NCBI GenBank assembly: GCA_040954595.2
Contig: CM082593.2
Coordinates: 7,502,001 to 7,566,000 of the forward strand
Length of the DNA: 64,000 nucleotides
DNA from: Balanoglossus misakiensis
Lineage: Eukaryota; Hemichordata
Direction: 5' to 3'
A program made the position numbers and the translations under genes. The notes under the pieces are model-generated. The model was given only the letters and a program-made list of their open reading frames with translations. It searched no databases and was not told the origin of the DNA. Position 1 is the stretch's first letter. Each line of letters begins with the position of its first letter. Shown one piece after another: positions 1 through 13,676 of the stretch.

Positions 1-3000
1 AAAAATGACAATTTTTCGACATTGGGAAGTATCAAAATTTCTTCATTTTTGGCGAAAAACCATGGGTTATAGCCCATGAAAATCATCAAAAAATGACAAT
101 TTTTCGACTTTGGGAAGTATCAAAATTTCTTCATTTTCGGCGAAAAACCATGGGTTATAGCCCATGAAAATCATCAAAAATGACAATTTTTCGATTTGGG
201 GAAGTATCAAAATTTCTTCATTTTTGGCGAAAAACCATGGGTTATAGCCCATGAAAATCATCAAAAAATGACAATTTTTCGACTTTGGGAAGTATCAAAA
301 TTTCTTCATTTTTGGCGAAAAACCATGGGTTATAGCCCATGAAAATCATCAAAAAATGACAATTTTTCGACTTTGGGAATTATCAAAATTTCTTCATTTT
401 TGGCGAAAAACCATGGGTTATAGCCCATGAAAATCATGAAAAAATGACAATTTTTCGACTTTGGGAAGTATCAAAATTTCTTCATTTTCGGCGAAAAACC
501 ATGGATTATAGCCCATGAAAATCATCAAAAAATGACAATTTTTCGAATTTGGGAAGTATCAAAATTTCTTCATTTTCGGCGAAAAACCATGGGTTATAGC
601 CCATGAAAATCATCAAAAAATGACAATTTTTCGACTTTGGGAATTATCAAAATTTCTTCATTTTTGGCGAAAAACCATGGGTTATAGCCCATGAAAAGCA
701 TCAAAAAAATGTCAATTTTTCGACTTTGGGAAGTATCAAAATTTCTTCATTTTTGGCGAAAAACCATGGGTTATAGCCCATGAAAATCATCAAAAAATGT
801 CAATTTTTCGACTTTGGGAAGTATCAAAATTTCTTCATTTTTGGCGAAAAACCATGGGTTATAGCCCATGAAAATCATCAAAAAATGACAATTTTTCGAC
901 TTTGGGAAGTATCAAAATTTCTTCATTTTTGGCGAAAACCATGGGTTATAGCCCATGAAAATCATCAAAAAATGACAATTTTTCGACTTTGGGAAGTATC
1001 AAAATTTCTTCATTTTTGGCGAAAAACCATGGGTTATAGACCATTAAAATCATCAAAAAATGACAATTTTTCGACTTTGGGAAGTATCAAAATTTCTTCA
1101 TTTTTGGCGAAAAACCATGGGTTATAGACCATGAAAATCATCAAAAAATGACAATTTTTCGACTTTGGGAAGTATCAAAATTTCTTCATTTTTGGCGAAA
1201 AACCATGGGTTATAGACCATGAAAATCATCAAAAAATGACAATTTTTCGACTTTGGGAAGTATCAAAATTTCTTCATTTTTGGCGAAAAACCATGGGTTA
1301 TAGCCCATGAAAATCATCAAAAAATGACAATTTTTTGACTTTGGGAATTATCAAAATTTCTTCATTTTCGGCGAAAAACCATGGGTTATAGCCCATGAAA
1401 ATCATCAAAAAATGACAATTTTTCGACTTTGGGAATTATCAAAATTTCTTCATTTTCGGCGAAAAACCATGGGTTATAGCCCATGAAAATCATCAAAAAA
1501 TGACAATTTTTCGACTTTGGGAAGTATCAAAATTTCTTCATTTTCGGCGAAAAACCATGGGTTATAGCCCATGAAAATCATCAAAAAATGACAATTTTTC
1601 GACTTTGGGAAGTATCAAAATTTCTTCATTTTTGGCGAAAAACCATGGGTTATAGCCCATGAAAATCATCAAAAAATGACAATTTTTCGACTTTGGGAAG
1701 TATCAAAATTTCTTCATTTTCGGCGAAAAACCATGGGTTATAGCCCATGAAAATCATCAAAAAATGACAATTTTTCGACTTTGGGAAGTATCAAAATTTC
1801 TTCATTTTTGGCGAAAAACCATGGGTTATAGCCCATGAAAATCATCAAAAAATGACAATTTTTCGACTTTGGGAAGTATCAAAATTTCTTCATTTTTGGC
1901 GAAAAACCATGGGTTATAGCCCATGAAAATCATCAAAAAATGACAATTTTTCGACTTTGGGAATTATCAAAATTTCTTCATTTTTGGCGAAAAACCATGG
2001 GTTATAGCCCATGAAAATCATCAAAAAATGACAATTTTTCGACTTTGGGAAGTATGAAAATTTCTTCATTTTTGGCGAAAAACCATGGGTTATAGCCCAT
2101 GAAAATCATCAAAAAATGATAATTTTTCGACTTTGGGAAGTATCAAAATTTCTTCATTTTTGGCGAAAAACCATGGGTTATAGCCCATGAAAATCATCAA
2201 AAAATGACAATTTTTCGACTTTGGGAAGTATCAAAATTTCTTCATTTTTGGCGAAAAACCATGGGTTATAGCCCATGAAAATCATCAAAAAATGACAATT
2301 TTTCGACTTTGGGAAGTATCAAAATTTCTTCATTTTTGGCGAAAAACCATGGGTTATAGCCCATGAAAATCATCAAAAAATGACAATTTTTCGACTTTGG
2401 GAAGTATCAAAATTTCTTCATTTTTGGCGAAAAACCATGGGTTATAGCCCATGAAAATCATCAAAAATGACAATTTTTCGATTTGGGAAGTATCAAAATT
2501 TCTTCATTTTTGGCGAAAAACCATGGGTTATAGCCCATGAAAATCATCAAAAAATGACAATTTTTCGACTTTGGGAAGTATCAAAATTTCTTCATTTTTG
2601 GCGAAAAACCATGGGTTATAGCCCATGAAAATCATCAAAAAACGACAATTTTTCGACTTTGGGAATTATCAAAATTTCTTCATTTTTGGCGAAAAACCAT
2701 GGGTTATAGCCCATGAAAATCATCAAAAAATGACAATTTTTCGACTTTGGGAAGTATGAAAATTTCTTCATTTTTGGCGAAAAACCATGGGTTATAGCCC
2801 ATGAAAATCATGAAAAAATGACAATTTTTCGACTTTGGGAAGTATGAAAATTTCTTCATTTTTGGCGAAAAACCATGGGTTATAGCCCATGAAAATCATC
2901 AAAAAATGACAATTTTTCGACTTTGTGAAGTATCAAAATTTCTTCATTTTTGGCGAAAAACCATGGGTTATAGCCCATGAAAATCATCAAAAAATGACAA

Positions 3001-6000
3001 TTTTTCGACTTTGGGAAGTATCAAAATTTCTTCATTTTCGGCGAAAAACCTTGGATTATAGCCCATGAAAATCATCAAAAATGACAATTTTTCGATTTGG
3101 ACAGTATCAAAATTTCTTCATTTTTGGCGAAAAACCATGGGTTATAGCCCATGAAAATCATCAAAAAATGACAATTTTTCGAATTTGGGAAGTATCAAAA
3201 TTTCTTCATTTTTGGCGAAAAACCATGGGTTATAGCCCATGAAAATCATCAAAAAACGACCATTTTTCGACTTTGGGAATTATCAAAATTTCTTCATTTT
3301 TGGCGAAAAACCATGGGTTATAGCCCATGAAAATCATCAAAAAACGACCATTTTTCGACTTTGGGAATTATCAAAATTTCTTCATTTTTGGCGAAAAACC
3401 ATGGGTTATAGCCCATGAAAATCATCAAAAAATGACAATTTTTCGACTTTGGGAAGTATCAAAATTTCTTCATTTTTGGCGAAAAACCATGGGTTATAGC
3501 CCATGAAAATCATCAAAAAATGACAATTTTTCGACTTTGGGAAGTATCAAAATTTCTTCATTTTTGGCGAAAAACCATGGGTTATAGCCCATGAAAATCA
3601 TCAAAAAATGACAATTTTTCGACTTTGGGAAGTATCAAAATTTCTTCATTTTTGGCGAAAAACCATGGGTTATAACCCATGAAAATCATCAAAAAATGAC
3701 AATTTTTCGACTTTTGGAAGTATCAAAATTTCTTCATTTTCGGCGAAAAACCATGGGTTATAGCCCATGAAAATCATCAAAAAATGACAATTTTTCGACT
3801 TTGGGAAGTATCAAAATTTCTTCATTTTTGGCGAAAAACCATGGGTTATAGCCCATGAAAATCATCAAAAAATGACAATTTTTCGACTTTGGGAAGTATC
3901 AAAATTTCTTCATTTTCGGCGAAAAACCATGGGTTATAGCCCATGAAAATCATCAAAAAATGACAATTTTTCGACTTTGGGAAGTATCAAAATTTCTTCA
4001 TTTTCGGCGAAAAACCATGGGTTATAGCCCATGAAAATCATCAAAAATGACAATTTTTCGATTTGGGGAAGTATCAAAATTTCTTCATTTTTGGCGAAAA
4101 ACCATGGGTTATAGCCCATGAAAATCATCAAAAAATGACAATTTTTCGACTTTGGGAATTATCAAAATTTCTTCATTTTTGGCGAAAAACCATGGGTTAT
4201 AGCCCATGAAAATCATCAAAAAATGACAATTTTTCGACTTTGGGAAGTATGAAAATTTCTTCATTTTTGGCGAAAAACCATGGGTTATAGCCCATGAAAA
4301 TCATGAAAAAATGACAATTTTTCGACTTTGGGAAGTATCAAAATTTCTTCATTTTCGGCGAAAAACCATGGGTTATAGCCCATGAAAATCATCAAAAAAT
4401 GACAATTTTTCGACTTTGGGAAGTATCAAAATTTCTTCATTTTTGGCGAAAAACCATGGGTTATAGCCCATGAAAATCATCAAAAAATGACAATTTTTCG
4501 ACTTTGGGAAGTATCAAAATTTCTTCATTTTTGGCGAAAAACCATGGGTTATAGCCCATGAAAATCATGAAAAAATGACAATTTTTCGACTTTGGGAAGT
4601 ATCAAAATTTCTTCATTTTTGGCGAAAAACCATGGGTTATAGCCCATGAAAATCATCAAAAAATGACAATTTTTCGACTTTGTGAAGTATCAAAATTTCT
4701 TCATTTTTGGCGAAAAACCATGGGTTATAGCCCATGAAAATCATCAAAAAATGACAATTTTTCGACTTTGGGAAGTATCAAAATTTCTTCATTTTCGGCG
4801 AAAAACCATGGGTTATAGCCCATGAAAATCATCAAAAAATGACAATTTTTCGAATTTGGGAAGTATCAAAATTTCTTCATTTTCGGCGAAAAACCATGGG
4901 TTATAGCCCATGAAAATCATCAAAAAATGACAATTTTTCGAATTTGGGAATTATCAAAATTTCTTCATTTTTGGCGAAAAACCATGGGTTATAGCCCATG
5001 AAAAGCATCAAAAAAATGACAATTTTTCGACTTTGGGAATTATCAAAATTTCTACATTTTTGGCGAAAAACCATGGGTTATAGCCCATGAAAATCATCAA
5101 AAAATGACAATTTTTCGACTTTGGGAAGTATCAAAATTTCTTCATTTTTGGCGAAAAACCATGGGTTATAGCCCATGAAAATCATCAAAAAATGACAATT
5201 TTTCGACTTTGGGAAGTATCAAAATTTCTTCATTTTTGGCGAAAAACCATGGGTTATAACCCATGAAAATCATCAAAAAATGACAATTTTTCGACTTTTG
5301 GAAGTATCAAAATTTCTTCATTTTCGGCGAAAAACCATGGGTTATAGCCCATGAAAATCATCAAAAAATGACAATTTTTCGACTTTGGGAAGTATCAAAA
5401 TTTCTTCATTTTTGGCGAAAAACCATGGGTTATAGCCCATGAAAATCATCAAAAAATGACAATTTTTCGACTTTGGGAAGTATCAAAATTTCTTCATTTT
5501 CGGCGAAAAACCATGGGTTATAGCCCATGAAAATCATCAAAAAATGACAATTTTTCGACTTTGGGAAGTATCAAAATTTCTTCATTTTCGGCGAAAAACC
5601 ATGGGTTATAGCCCATGAAAATCATCAAAAATGACAATTTTTCGATTTGGGGAAGTATCAAAATTTCTTCATTTTTGGCGAAAAACCATGGGTTATAGCC
5701 CATGAAAATCATCAAAAAATGACAATTTTTCGACTTTGGGAATTATCAAAATTTCTTCATTTTTGGCGAAAAACCATGGGTTATAGCCCATGAAAATCAT
5801 CAAAAAATGACAATTTTTCGACTTTGGGAAGTATGAAAATTTCTTCATTTTTGGCGAAAAACCATGGGTTATAGCCCATGAAAATCATGAAAAAATGACA
5901 ATTTTTCGACTTTGGGAAGTATCAAAATTTCTTCATTTTCGGCGAAAAACCATGGGTTATAGCCCATGAAAATCATCAAAAAATGACAATTTTTCGACTT

Positions 6001-9000
6001 TGGGAAGTATCAAAATTTCTTCATTTTTGGCGAAAAACCATGGGTTATAGCCCATGAAAATCATCAAAAAATGACAATTTTTCGACTTTGGGAAGTATCA
6101 AAATTTCTTCATTTTTGGCGAAAAACCATGGGTTATAGCCCATGAAAATCATCAAAAAATGACAATTTTTCGACTTTGTGAAGTATCAAAATTTCTTCAT
6201 TTTTGGCGAAAAACCATGGGTTATAGCCCATGAAAATCATCAAAAAATGACAATTTTTCGGCTTTGGGAAGTATCAAAATTTCTTCATTTTCGGCGAAAA
6301 ACCATGGGTTATAGCCCATGAAAATCATCAAAAAATGACAATTTTTCGAATTTGGGAATTATCAAAATTTCTTCATTTTTGGCGAAAAACCATGGGTTAT
6401 AGCCCATGAAAATCATCAAAAAACGACAATTTTTCGACTTTGGGAATTATCAAAATTTCTTCATTTTTGGCGAAAAACCATGGGTTATAGCCCATGAAAA
6501 TCATCAAAAAACGACCATTTTTCGACTTTGGGAATTATCAAAATTTCTTCATTTTTGGCGAAAAACCATGGGTTATAGCCCATGAAAATCATCAAAAAAT
6601 GACAATTTTTCGACTTTGGGAAGTATGAAAATTTCTTCATTTTTGGCGAAAAACCATGGGTTATAGCCCATGAAAATCATGAAAAAATGACAATTTTTCG
6701 ACTTTGGGAAGTATCAAAATTTCTTCATTTTTGGCGAAAAACCATGGGTTATAGCCCATGAAAATCATCAAAAAATGACAATTTTTCGACTTTGTGAAGT
6801 ATCAAAATTTCTTCATTTTTGGCGAAAAACCATGGGTTATAGCCCATGAAAATCATCAAAAAATGACAATTTTTCGACTTTGGGAAGTATCAAAATTTCT
6901 TCATTTTCGGCGAAAAACCATGGATTATAGCCCATGAAAATCATCAAAAAATGACAATTTTTCGAATTTGGGAAGTATCAAAATTTCTTCATTTTCGGCG
7001 AAAAACCATGGGTTATAGCCCATGAAAATCATCAAAAAATGACAATTTTTCGAATTTGGGAATTATCAAAATTTCTTCATTTTTGGCGAAAAACCATGGG
7101 TTATAGCCCATGAAAAGCATCAAAAAAATGTCAATTTTTCGACTTTGGGAATTATCAAAATTTCTACATTTTTGGCGAAAAACCATGGGTTATAGCCCAT
7201 GAAAATCATCAAAAAATGACAATTTTTCGACTTTGGGAAGTATCAAAATTTCTTCATTTTTGGCGAAAAACCATGGGTTATAGCCCATGAAAATCATCAA
7301 AAATGACAATTTTTCGATTTGGGAAGTATCAAAATTTCTTCATTTTTGGCGAAAAACCATGGGTTATAGCCCATGAAAATCATCAAAAAATGACAATTTT
7401 TCGACTTTGGGAAGTATCAAAATTTCTTCATTTTTGGCGAAAAACCATGGGTTATAGCCCATGAAAATCATCAAAAAACGACCATTTTTCGACTTTGGGA
7501 ATTATCAAAATTTCTTCATTTTTGGCGAAAAACCATGGGTTATAGCCCATGAAAATCATCAAAAAATGACAATTTTTCGACTTTGGGAAGTATGAAAATT
7601 TCTTCATTTTTGGCGAAAAACCATGGGTTATAGCCCATGAAAATCATGAAAAAATGACAATTTTTCGACTTTGGGAAGTATCAAAATTTCTTCATTTTTG
7701 GCGAAAAACCATGGGTTATAGCCCATGAAAATCATCAAAAAATGACAATTTTTCGACTTTGTGAAGTATCAAAATTTCTTCATTTTTGGCGAAAAACCAT
7801 GGGTTATAGCCCATGAAAATCATCAAAAAATGACAATTTTTCGGCTTTGGGAAGTATCAAAATTTCTTCATTTTCGGCGAAAAACCATGGGTTATAGCCC
7901 ATGAAAATCATCAAAAAATGACAATTTTTCGAATTTGGGAATTATCAAAATTTCTTCATTTTTGGCGAAAAACCATGGGTTATAGCCCATGAAAAGCATC
8001 AAAAAAATGTCAATTTTTCGACTTTGGGAATTATCAAAATTTCTACATTTTTGGCGAAAAACCATGGGTTATAGCCCATGAAAATCATCAAAAAATGTCA
8101 ATTTTTCGACTTTGGGAAGTATCAAAATTTCTTCATTTTTGGCGAAAAACCATGGGTTATAGCCCATGAAAATCATGAAAAAATGACAATTTTTCGACTT
8201 TGGGAAGTATCAAAATTTCTTCATTTTTGGCGAAAAACCATGGGTTATAGCCCATGAAAATCATGAAAAAATGACAATTTTTCGACTTTGGGAAGTATCA
8301 AAATTTCTTCATTTTTGGCGAAAAACCATGGGTTATAGCCCATGAAAATCATCAAAAAATGACAATTTTTCGACTTTGTGAAGTATCAAAATTTCTTCAT
8401 TTTTGGCGAAAAACCATGGGTTATAGCCCATGAAAATCATCAAAAAATGACAATTTTTCGACTTTGGGAAGTATCAAAATTTCTTCATTTTCGGCGAAAA
8501 ACCATGGATTATAGCCCATGAAAATCATCAAAAAATGACAATTTTTTGAATTTGGGAAGTATCAAAATTTCTTCATTTTTGGCGAAAAACCATGGGTTAT
8601 AGCCCATGAAAAGCATCAAAAAAATGTCAATTTTTCGACTTTGGGAATTATCAAAATTTCTACATTTTTGGCGAAAAACCATGGGTTATAGCCCATGAAA
8701 ATCATCAAAAAATGACAATTTTTCGACTTTGGGAAGTATCAAAAATTTCTTCATTTTTGGCGAAAAACCATGGGTTATAGCCCATGAAAATCATCAAAAA
8801 TGACAATTTTTCGATTTGGGAAGTATCAAAATTTCTTCATTTTTGGCGAAAAACCATGGGTTATAGCCCATGAAAATCATCAAAAAATGACAATTTTTCG
8901 ACTTTGGGAAGTATCAAAATTTCTTCATTTTTGGCGAAAAACCATGGGTTATAGCCCATGAAAATCATCAAAAAACGACCATTTTTCGACTTTGGGAATT

Positions 9001-9946
9001 ATCAAAATTTCTTCATTTTTGGCGAAAAACCATGGGTTATAGCCCATGAAAATCATCAAAAAATGACAATTTTTCGACTTTGGGAAGTATGAAAATTTCT
9101 TCATTTTTGGCGAAAAACCATGGGTTATAGCCCATGAAAATCATGAAAAAATGACAATTTTTCGACTTTGGGAAGTATCAAAATTTCTTCATTTTTGGCG
9201 AAAAACCATGGGTTATAGCCCATGAAAATCATCAAAAAATGACAATTTTTCGACTTTGTGAAGTATCAAAATTTCTTCATTTTTGGCGAAAAACCATGGG
9301 TTATAGCCCATGAAAATCATCAAAAAATGACAATTTTTCGACTTTGGGAAGTATCAAAATTTCTTCATTTTCGGCGAAAAACCATGGGTTATAGCCCATG
9401 AAAATCATCAAAAAATGACAATTTTTCGAATTTGGGAATTATCAAAATTTCTTCATTTTTGGCGAAAAACCATGGGTTATAGCCCATGAAAAGCATCAAA
9501 AAAATGTCAATTTTTCGACTTTGGGAATTATCAAAATTTCTATATTTTTGGCGAAAAACCATGGGTTATAGCCCATGAAAATCATCAAAAAATGTCAATT
9601 TTTCGACTTTGGGAAGTATCAAAATTTCTTCATTTTTGGCGAAAAACCATGGGTTATAGCCCATGAAAATCATGAAAAAATGACAATTTTTCGACTTTGG
9701 GAAGTATCAAAATTTCTTCATTTTTGGCGAAAAACCATGGGTTATAGCCCATGAAAATCATGAAAAAATGACAATTTTTCGACTTTGGGAAGTATCAAAA
9801 TTTCTTCATTTTTGGCGAAAAACCATGGGTTATAGCCCATGAAAATCATCAAAAAATGACAATTTTTCGACTTTGTGAAGTATCAAAATTTCTTCATTTT
9901 TGGCGAAAAACCATGGGTTATAGCCCATGAAAATCATCAAAAAATG
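1..9946. repeat. 88-bp satellite DNA array
   Basis: About 113 head-to-tail copies of an 88-bp AT-rich monomer fill this stretch with no interruption, and the array starts before the window. The spacing of the landmark CCATGGGTTATAGCCCATG is 88 bp in nearly all units, with occasional 87-bp units caused by A-run changes. Each unit holds an imperfect palindrome, CATGGGTTATAGCCCATG, and almost always an NcoI site. Variants such as gggaaGtat/gggaaTtat and ttttTggcg/ttttCggcg recur in blocks. One block repeats exactly at a 1,584-bp distance (18 units), which indicates higher-order structure. Short open frames inside the array are by-products of the repeat and are not genes. Confidence 0.98.
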
Positions 9947-10076
9947 ACATACATACATACATACATACATACATACATACATACATACATACATACATAC
10001 ATACATACATACATACATACATACATACATACATACATACATACATACATACATACATACATACATACAATACATA
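9947..10076. repeat. (CATA)n microsatellite at the satellite edge
   Basis: About 30 perfect ACAT/CATA units begin directly at the end of a truncated satellite monomer: the monomer reads ...AAAATGACA and continues as TACATACATA. The run ends in a slightly degenerate unit near 10076. The junction suggests that slippage started from the GACAT of the last monomer. Open frames across it are repeat artefacts. Confidence 0.97.
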
Positions 10077-10087
10077 ACTTCAAATAT

Positions 10088-10093
10088 TTTATT
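10088..10093 (-). promoter_or_regulatory. Candidate polyadenylation signal of IL-17-like gene 1
   Basis: AATAAA on the minus strand, about 465 nt beyond the stop codon of the first IL-17-like gene and only some 12 bp from the microsatellite that ends the satellite array. It is the most distal plausible signal, and other AT-rich candidates lie closer to the stop. Confidence 0.4.
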
Positions 10094-10173
10094 GCGTAGA
10101 AATTTAAGGCGCGACATTGTAATTTATTTTGCTTATGTTATCTGTACAGTTTTTAAAACTTACGAAGATAGAT

Positions 10174-10189
10174 GTCACGAAAACGTAAC
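10174..10189 (-). other. Conserved 3' hairpin, IL-17-like gene 1
   Basis: On the gene-sense strand this reads GTTACG, a TTTT loop, then CGTGAC: a 6-bp stem with one G-T wobble. A similar hairpin lies 3' of each of the other two paralogues, next to a shared GTAAGTTT-like segment. It falls inside the predicted 3' UTR, about 370 nt after the stop codon. A role as an RNA element is inference. Confidence 0.45.
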
Positions 10190-10556
10190 TGACAATGTAT
10201 GACCCAGGCAGTACATTTATGTCGACCAAGCGATCGAATAATTCATTTACTATTGAGTCATATATATAAACTTGAACGCATTACTTGCGTTGGAGTCATC
10301 AAAAAGTGTAATGTTTAAGTTTAACAGTGCAAATAGAGCGTTTGAAGATACTTTGCTATAGTAGAATGCAAGTTTTGATGATATAGAAAAACATAAATAT
10401 TGAATTTATGTATTTTTGTATTCTCACTTCACATATCTGTATATCTTGTATGTTCCTGAGGCTTGAAAATGCAATTAGTATATAAGCTTTTTTCTGTTTA
10501 TATGACAGTTCTGAAAATATTCACTCTATGTCTTTCTATCCAATCAATGTTAACTT

Positions 10557-11879
10557 TTACACTCGCTCTCGTCCACAGGTACAAGCCACTGCCAGTTTCA
10601 CTGTGGTAGGTTCGTAGACATAAAACCCGTCAGAGTCACAAGCGCTGGTTTTCACTAAGACGGTCAGGTCAGCCGTGGTTATCTTCTCACACCGCCATAT
10701 TGGATGGAAGTCGGTGCTTTCTATCAGATCAGCAACGCAGTTCTGGCAGCTGTAGCACTCGGCTTCTACCAGGGTCGGTGGGTATCGCTCCGTGTCCGTG
10801 TTTTCCACTCTGTAGAACGGGCAAGTTGTTCGGATCTCCAAGGGGGCGCCCTGGCCGTAAGAAACCGGGCAGGTGGTCGATGAGGGCGCGCTGTATGAGC
10901 CGGGCGTTGCAGCGAACGAGAGGGCGTTTGGCACGTGCTGTTTCAACTGTGCGCGCAGGGCATCCGCGCTCGGTTGTAGGCAGTTCACCGGGTTGCCATG
11001 GATACCAATGATGTTAGAGATGCCAATAACGACAATCTGTAAAATAAAAACAATATGTGTATTTGAATTGTAACCCTGAAAAAGTGTATATTTGAAAATT
11101 AACTCTAAACATACATCATTACATGTTGACAGGCTAATTTAAATAATTTGGTTCGCTCATAAAACGCCCTATAGGTTTAAGTCTGGCTGGGTTCAAGGGT
11201 TGATGATGATTCTTATCAATTTGCGCGTATATTAATACGATAGCATAATTTATAGACGTACCATAGATTACGTCACACGCTTCTTGTTTGCCGAGTTTCA
11301 ACGATTAGAATACATGAATTATTGTTACACATCCTTGAACAACTTCAAACAGGAACGAAAATGTCAAAAAGATAGAGACTGTCCTATATCTTGAAGTACG
11401 CGTCTCGAAAATCGTAGTCTTTGACGACGTTTCCTCATAATTTGCTCAAAGAAGCTTTAGATTATTTTCTCTGAGAATGAGAATTAAAAATAGGGGAGCC
11501 AAATTGACATAAATTTGAAATGGTGGCCAATCTCTGCGTTAACTCTATACAGAAAAACTACAAGTGGTGTTTTTATGAAACCATGTTTTCTACTGTGATT
11601 TCAAAAAGACTAGTACTCCTCACACACTTTGATATAGCAAAGAATTGAAAGGTTTGGAGAACTATAGTTTTTAGCCTGCTGGTTGTAATGATTTCGATCA
11701 AGAAAATTTAGCTAATAATACAGGGAATATAAATAATTAAAATAGTATAAAATTTACGGCTACTTTTCCTCTAAGACCCAGATTAATTGTGTAAACTTTT
11801 CTGTGGATTTCGTCATGATTTCTTATTAACAGGAACGTTTGATACTCACCAAGGATAAAATTCTGCTTGCAAACTTCAT
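10557..11879 (-). CDS. Secreted IL-17-like cytokine, paralogue 1
   Basis: There are two coding exons, 11850-11879 (10 codons, ATG at 11877-11879) and 10557-11036, with a consensus donor (GTGAGT) and acceptor (TTTTACAG) in phase 0. The product is 169 residues. A hydrophobic signal peptide (MKFASRILSLIVVIG...) spans the exon junction and ends near IHGNP. The mature part has the IL-17 pattern: a CPFY block, then RYPPTLVEAEC with a following C-x2-C, HPIWRCE, and a closing CTC motif near the C-terminus. IL-17 proteins are secreted cystine-knot dimers that signal through SEFIR-domain receptors; that role is inferred from the family. It heads a direct three-gene array and is the copy next to the satellite. 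The last approximately 45 residues are nearly identical to paralogue 3. Confidence 0.88.
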
Positions 11880-11975
11880 GTTGAAACGGGTCGTGTTAAT
11901 TAAAGTTGTGTAGAGAGATCTAAGATGCGTTTGCTGCTTCGACTGTATCTGACTTTCTAACTTGCAAGGGACACA

Positions 11976-11983
11976 TTTATATA
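11976..11983 (-). promoter_or_regulatory. TATA box of IL-17-like gene 1
   Basis: TATATAAA on the minus strand, about 100 bp upstream of the ATG. The position suits a short 5' UTR. There is no transcript evidence. Confidence 0.5.
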
Positions 11984-13448
11984 GGTTGCTGGTGTACCAG
12001 ATTAGTTCATGATTGCGATCTGTAATCTCAAGGAAAATTGGGGAAAGGAACGGGCGAATCCGCGTTCTTAGTTTCCTTCTTCGTTTTTTTCACCTTGATC
12101 GATACCACTGTTTGTAGACGTTCTAAAAATAGACCATGAGTGTTCTCTGGAACGGTGACGCTTTGGACGTCGTTACCGGCAACAAGGTCATAAAGCATGA
12201 ATTCCGTGTCCTTTGTAATCATTCTGAGACATTATTGTCACTGTAAAGTGGTTACTGACAGCTTACAAGGTTCAGCCGTGTGACCCCGTTGTTTGTATTA
12301 TAACTGTCTGTGTAGCAGAGGTCCGGGAGTGTTGTTGACACCTTCAAAGAAGGGGCGGTAATTTCTATTCAAACACTTCTGCATGATACGTCTGTCTGTC
12401 TACCTAACACAATCACTGATGACATTTATGGTTGGTGATATCAATGCACAGATTAAACACTACCACGAGTAAGGCGGGAACCCACCACGGCGCAAAACTG
12501 TCAAGACAGGAAGGGTTATCAGCCAAGTGTTTTGCTCGGTTCTTTTGCAGCACTGAGCGAAGCGCCTATATCTGTGACCCTTCTTGTAGAACACATACCC
12601 ACTAAGAATAATTAGAATATACCCTAGGTCATTTGATAGTATTCGATTTTTTACTGGAAATTCGCTAACCATATTTAAATTCCTCTGCATTCGGGCACCA
12701 GACAATAACACAAGTCAATCTTTTATCCACGCGGGTAGTAATATTTCTTCAGTAATCAACCGTGATGTTTACACTGCATATTTCTGAATCACCATAATTA
12801 TTCTGAAGACACGGAAATAAAGATGAGGGACGACAAAAGAGTTTTTCCTGGTAAAATACAAAGACATAACGTGATGCACACCTTGTTTAATACCCGGATC
12901 TTGACCATCAACTTCCACATTTTTTCGAAGTTTCGGACAAGGACGTGGGATTTCCGAGCAATTAATGTGATGGCCAAGCAAGAATAGCATTTCGCTCGAT
13001 CACAATATTAGAACTTTGATTTTGTAGCGCATATACTAGTATATGGGACTACCCAGGCTGATCATATAGTGCAGTGCATGGTTATCATATTACATAGCCT
13101 TACTGTGAGAATTTTGAGAAAACACATGCAATATTGTCATTTTCTTAATTTTTTCACACAAAGCGCCGAAAGAGGGGGTTTAATGTAAATGATATAAAGA
13201 AAACACTATGTCCCGGGATTGATTTGTTCACCATAGGAAAACTATACTCGGGGTATAATGAGTGCAAGGAAAGTGCTGACTCAACATTTCCACAATATTA
13301 AGGATCCGTGGCTCAGTCATGTATTTTGAGGTCATTTTGGATGACGTCTCTATAGGTGTAAATGGGTACCACGAGCCCAATGACCCGAATATTCAGTCCG
13401 GTCGGATAACCGGAAAGACAAACACACACCTGTGTTGGCGTTATATAT
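11984..13448. other. Intergenic DNA between IL-17-like genes 1 and 2
   Basis: No gene is recognised here. Short open frames (for example 12028-12222 and 12460-12711 on the minus strand) have no family signature, no splice context and no paralogous counterpart near the other two IL-17-like genes. Confidence 0.6.
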
Positions 13449-13454
13449 TTTATT
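13449..13454 (-). promoter_or_regulatory. Candidate polyadenylation signal of IL-17-like gene 2
   Basis: AATAAA on the minus strand, about 970 nt past the stop codon and downstream of the shared hairpin segment. It is a candidate only, and nearer AT-rich signals exist. Confidence 0.3.
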
Positions 13455-13660
13455 CCGTCTATTAAAAACGCAATTGCAACGAACATAGATCATTTAACTT
13501 AATTGTGAGTAACACAAAATTTACATTCATTCTGGGTTAAAGTCTGCTTAATCTCCGCCGTGTTAAAAGAATAAGTCTACGCTACAATTACGTAAACTTA
13601 CATTAAATTATATTTGTCATTTATACTGACTGTGTTCAAGTTTATGAAACTTACATTGAT

Positions 13661-13676
13661 GTTACGAAAACGCAAC
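13661..13676 (-). other. Conserved 3' hairpin, IL-17-like gene 2
   Basis: The gene-sense strand reads GTTGCG, a TTTT loop, then CGTAAC: six pairs with one G-T wobble. It lies next to a GTAAGTTTCATAA segment matching the neighbours of the hairpins in genes 1 and 3. The wobble sits at a different position from that in gene 1, so pairing is kept while sequence changes. Confidence 0.45.

Noticed and set aside
67-5715. Recurring 65-residue and 115-residue open frames in the left array (67-264, 780-1127, 3934-4131, 5518-5715)
   Set aside because: They are translations of the 88-bp satellite and are identical because the repeat is. No start context, splice sites or codon bias support a gene.
1-9946. 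CRISPR-like array
   Set aside because: The units are contiguous with no unique spacers and the rest of the window is metazoan. This is satellite DNA.
1-9946. CENP-B box inside the satellite monomer
   Set aside because: TTTCGACTTTGGGAAG shares only TTCG and a GGG; the spacing does not fit the box, so centromeric function is not claimed.
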